From the NCBI RefSeq assembly GCF_900143005.1, contig NZ_FRCS01000034.1, positions 1-42,487 on the forward strand: 42,487 nucleotides of DNA, in the 5' to 3' direction. A model generated the notes under the pieces. It saw nothing but the letters and a program-made list of their open reading frames with translations. It was not told the origin of the DNA and searched no databases. Below are positions 40,443 to 42,487 of the stretch, piece by piece. Every line of letters begins with the position of its first letter. Within the stretch, counting starts at the first letter, position 1. Origin of the DNA: Cryptosporangium aurantiacum. GTDB lineage: Bacteria; Actinomycetota; Actinomycetes; Mycobacteriales; Cryptosporangiaceae. A program made the translations under genes and the position numbers.

Positions 40443-40443
40443 G

Positions 40444-40478
40444 CCCCGGACCTACTCGGCTACCGAGGTCCCGCGGGG
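40444..40478. terminator. Bidirectional hairpin between convergent genes
   Basis: GGACCT (40448-40453) pairs with AGGTCC (40466-40471), with an inner CGG/CCG stem and an outer CCCC/GGGG extension. It lies between the mftF stop and the convergent methyltransferase stop and could terminate both. Confidence 0.65.
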
Positions 40479-40507
40479 ATGACGCATCGCTCAGAGCCAT
40501 GCCTTGT

Positions 40508-41626
40508 CTAGCCCCAGACCTCCTCGGCCACCTCGACGATGAGCCGGAGCTTGGCCCATTGTTCGTCGTGGGTGAGCGCGTTGCCCTCCACCGTGGACGA
40601 GAAGCCGCACTGTGGAGAGAGGCAGATCTGCTCCAGCGGCACGAACTTGGCCGCCTCGTCGATCCGTCGCTTCAGGTCGTCCTTGCGTTCCAGCGCGCCG
40701 CGCTTGGTCGTCACGAGCCCGAGCACCACCTGCTTGCCGGGTGGGACGAACCGCAGCGGGGAGAAGTCACCGGAGCGCTCGTCGTCGTACTCCAGGAAGA
40801 ACCCGTCGACGTCGAGCTGGGTGAACAGCGCCTCGGCGACGAAGTCGTAGCCGCCCTCGGCGGCCCACGACGACCGGAAGTTGCCCCGGCACATGTGGGT
40901 GGTGATCGCCAGGCCCTCCGGACGCCCGGCCAGCGCCGCGTTGATCTGCGCGATATACCGCTCGTGCTGGTGCTCGGGGTCGCCGCCCTGCGACGCCACG
41001 ATCGCCCGCTGCTCCGGGTCGTTGAGGTACGCCAGGCTCGTGTCGTCGAGCTGCAGGTACGTGCAGCCGAGCGCGGCGATCCGCCGTACCTGCTCGGCGT
41101 ACGCGGACGACAGGTCGGCCCAGAACTCGTCCAGCTCCGGGTAGACCGACGGATCGATCGCCGCCCGGCCACCGCGGTAGTGGACCATGCTCGGCGACGG
41201 GATCGTCAGCTTCGCGGTGGCGCCGGAAACCTGGTCCCGGACGAACGCGAAGTCGTCGGCGAAGATCGGCTCGGGCAGCGTGATCCGCCCGTCGACGCGC
41301 AGCGCGGCGGAGGTGAACTCCAGGCCGCCCGCGGCGTTGCGGAACTTGACGGTCAGCTGCTCGTCGGCGCGGTGGATCCCGCCGAGCCGGTAGATGAAGT
41401 CCATGTGCCACGACGTCCGGCGGAACTCGCCGTCGGTGGCGGTGCGCAGGCCCACCTCCTCCTGCTTCCGCACGACGGTCCGGATCGCCGCGTCTTCCGC
41501 CTCGCGTAACCGGTCAGCGGGGATCCGGCCGGCGGCGAAGTCGGCGCGGGCTTCGAGGAGTTCGGCTGGGCGGAGCAGGCTGCCGACGTGGTCGGCGCGG
41601 AACGGCGGACGCTGCCGTGCGGACAT
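40508..41626 (-). CDS. MetE-like cobalamin-independent methyltransferase (YxjG/YxjH type)
   Basis: A 372-residue protein equivalent to the C-terminal catalytic half of MetE. The zinc ligands are visible: His 244 and Cys 246 in THMCRGN, Glu 279 in FFLEYD and Cys 340 in LSPQCGF. The N-terminal FRADHVGSLLRP and the YLQLDD segment are also family hallmarks. Full MetE is about 750 residues with two barrels; this single-barrel form belongs to the group whose methyl donor is uncertain (B12-independent, perhaps methylcobalamin or a small methylated compound). It may make methionine or transfer methyl groups to another thiol. It stands alone, convergent with mftF. Confidence 0.9.
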   Translation of the reverse strand: MSARQRPPFRADHVGSLLRPAELLEARADFAAGRIPADRLREAEDAAIRTVVRKQEEVGLRTATDGEFRRTSWHMDFIYRLGGIHRADEQLTVKFRNAAGGLEFTSAALRVDGRITLPEPIFADDFAFVRDQVSGATAKLTIPSPSMVHYRGGRAAIDPSVYPELDEFWADLSSAYAEQVRRIAALGCTYLQLDDTSLAYLNDPEQRAIVASQGGDPEHQHERYIAQINAALAGRPEGLAITTHMCRGNFRSSWAAEGGYDFVAEALFTQLDVDGFFLEYDDERSGDFSPLRFVPPGKQVVLGLVTTKRGALERKDDLKRRIDEAAKFVPLEQICLSPQCGFSSTVEGNALTHDEQWAKLRLIVEVAEEVWG

Positions 41627-41713
41627 CGTTGCGGGCCCCTTCGCGTGCGGACGGTCGCGGGCAGCCCGAGTACAGCACGATCCGTCCCCGTCCGTGGCGA
41701 AACGAGCCCTGGA

Positions 41714-42124
41714 TCAGACGGGGTCGCTGATGTTGACCAGCCAGGCGACTCCGAATTTGTCGGTCAGGGCGCCGAACTCGTCGCCCCACACCTGCTTCTG
41801 CAGCGGCGTGTATACCGAGCCGCCCTCGGACAGCCTCTCGAAATAGCCGCGCAGCTCGTCGCCGTCGTCGCCGCTGAGGCTGATCGTGAAGTTGTCGCCC
41901 GGGTTGTGCGACATGTCGGGCGGGGTATCCGACGCCATCAGCGTGTAACCGCTCGGCGTCTCCAGCTGACCGTGCATGACCTGCTCGGCGAGCGTGGGGT
42001 CCTCGCTGCCGAACTGGGCGAACGTCATCAGCTGCAGGTCGCCGCCGAGGACGTCGCGGTAGAACTCCATCGCTTCCCGGGCGTTGCCGCGGAAGTGCAG
42101 ATACGGGTTCAGACGTGAGGCCAT
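41714..42124 (-). CDS. PhnB-like VOC-superfamily protein
   Basis: A 136-residue glyoxalase/bleomycin-resistance fold protein of the PhnB/3-demethylubiquinone-like group. Typical blocks are LNPYLHFRGNAREAMEFYRDVLGGDLQLMTF, VMHGQLETPSGYTLMASDTP and the C-terminal WGDEFGALTDKFGVAWLVNI. Members bind a metal or small ligand across paired beta-alpha-beta-beta-beta modules; most have no known reaction. The ATG at 42122-42124 follows AAGGAGC. A longer frame upstream is not VOC-like. Confidence 0.92.
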   Translation of the reverse strand: MASRLNPYLHFRGNAREAMEFYRDVLGGDLQLMTFAQFGSEDPTLAEQVMHGQLETPSGYTLMASDTPPDMSHNPGDNFTISLSGDDGDELRGYFERLSEGGSVYTPLQKQVWGDEFGALTDKFGVAWLVNISDPV

Positions 42125-42227
42125 GTCCAGGCTCCTTGGTCGCGGTGCGCTGTTTCTGCCTGCGAATCCGGGCGGCCAGTCTTCAGCGATGCGGCGGCGC
42201 CGTAAAGGCCCACCGGACAAAATACGC

Positions 42228-42487
42228 TTAGTAGCGGAAGCGCCCCACCAGGGTGCGAAGGTCTGTCGACATCGCGTTCAGCCGGTCGGCGGCCTGCCGG
42301 GCGTCGGCCGCGTTGCCGGACGTCCGCTGGGTGGCCTCGGCGACCCCGGAGATGTTCGCGGCGATCTGCGACGAGCTCATCGCGGCTTCGCTGATGCTGC
42401 GGTTCATCTCGTTCGTCGTGGCGGTCTGCTCCTCCACCGCCGACGCGATCGTCATCTGATAATCGTTGATCTGCGCGATGATCCCCG
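42228..42487 (-). CDS. Methyl-accepting chemotaxis protein, C-terminal end (partial)
   Basis: The last 85 or so codons of a chemoreceptor that continues beyond the window. The frame is open to the edge and reads IIAQINDYQMTIASAVEEQTATTNEMNRSISEAA-like sequence, the adaptation-helix wording of actinobacterial MCPs, then IAANISGVAEATQRTSGNAAD and a C-terminal LVGRFRY. The ligand and membrane parts lie outside, so signal and topology are unknown. A downstream gap of about 100 bases separates it from the VOC gene. Confidence 0.92.
   Translation of the reverse strand, partial: GIIAQINDYQMTIASAVEEQTATTNEMNRSISEAAMSSSQIAANISGVAEATQRTSGNAADARQAADRLNAMSTDLRTLVGRFRY

Noticed and set aside
38984-41509. 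An 841-residue frame running through mftF and across the terminator into the methyltransferase region
   Set aside because: It crosses two convergent real genes and has no recognisable domain.
1-42487. tRNA or rRNA genes
   Set aside because: No cloverleaf with a conserved T-arm (GGTTCGA-type) or rRNA-like stretch was noticed in the intergenic regions; a covariance-model search would be needed to exclude small RNAs.

Overview
This is a very GC-rich chromosomal segment from an actinomycete. Evidence for that: GTG/TTG starts and 4-base start/stop overlaps are everywhere; there is a complete-looking mycofactocin precursor (mftA) with its maturation genes; there are F420-type (LLM and DDN-like) oxidoreductases, two ECF sigma/membrane-partner pairs including a SigE-family one, and an HspR-type HAIR operator in front of an hsp20 gene. 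The overall style (13E12-type HNH gene, heavy Pro/Ala-rich linkers) would fit a Cryptosporangium- or Frankia-like lineage, but I cannot fix the genus from sequence alone.

Layout. (1) 1-1439: decayed mobile or selfish DNA, namely an HNH/DUF222 gene broken by one in-frame TAG and a frameshifted, 3'-truncated IS110-family transposase, then about 445 bases with no gene. (2) 1440-5096, minus: an operon DedA - histidine kinase - LuxR-type response regulator, preceded by a DUF2889 gene. (3) 5156-10308, minus: a minisatellite, ribA, an LLM flavoprotein, a nucleoside deaminase, a Pro-rich membrane protein, an MmcQ/YjbR protein and an ECF sigma/ZAS anti-sigma pair (SigL/RslA-like). (4) 10598-11802, plus: a GNAT acetyltransferase and a LysE exporter. 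(5) 11986-19391, plus: a compact five-gene cassette. It encodes a cytoplasmic Hsp70-type ATPase joined through one membrane helix to an extracytoplasmic ligand-binding domain, a membrane-anchored binding protein, a TelA protein, a lipoprotein combining a binding domain with a VWA domain, and an XpaC-like membrane protein. It looks like a transmembrane sensing or stress module and is the least familiar system here. (6) 19388-25364: TetR gene, HAIR-controlled hsp20, then TetR plus a heterodimeric ABC exporter. (7) 25371-28971, minus: a lipoprotein, a SigE-family sigma factor with its membrane partner, a DDN-like protein and a secreted protein. (8) 29130-40442: the mycofactocin locus. The minus-strand operon is mftA-mftB-mftC-OYE1-MoxR-VWA-OYE2-ETFalpha-like-mftE, mostly joined by 4-base overlaps; divergently, mftR-mftF run on the plus strand. 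(9) 40508-42487, minus: a MetE-like methyltransferase, a PhnB/VOC protein and the C-terminal end of a chemotaxis receptor.

How it works together. In the mycofactocin locus, MftA is the peptide precursor, MftB presents it, MftC modifies its C-terminal Val-Tyr, MftE trims it and MftF glycosylates it. The usual flavoprotein MftD and the GMC enzyme MftG are not in the window. Instead two Fe-S/FMN/FAD old-yellow-enzyme-type reductases, a half-size ETF-alpha and a MoxR/VWA pair are built into the same operon, which suggests a dedicated redox branch with an ATP-driven maturation step. In the Hsp70/TelA cassette the domain topology suggests that extracellular ligand binding is coupled to a cytoplasmic ATPase. 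The function of both assemblies is inference; the domain calls rest on visible motifs.

Short tandem repeats of 15-60 bases are unusually common, inside genes (as disordered linkers) and between them.
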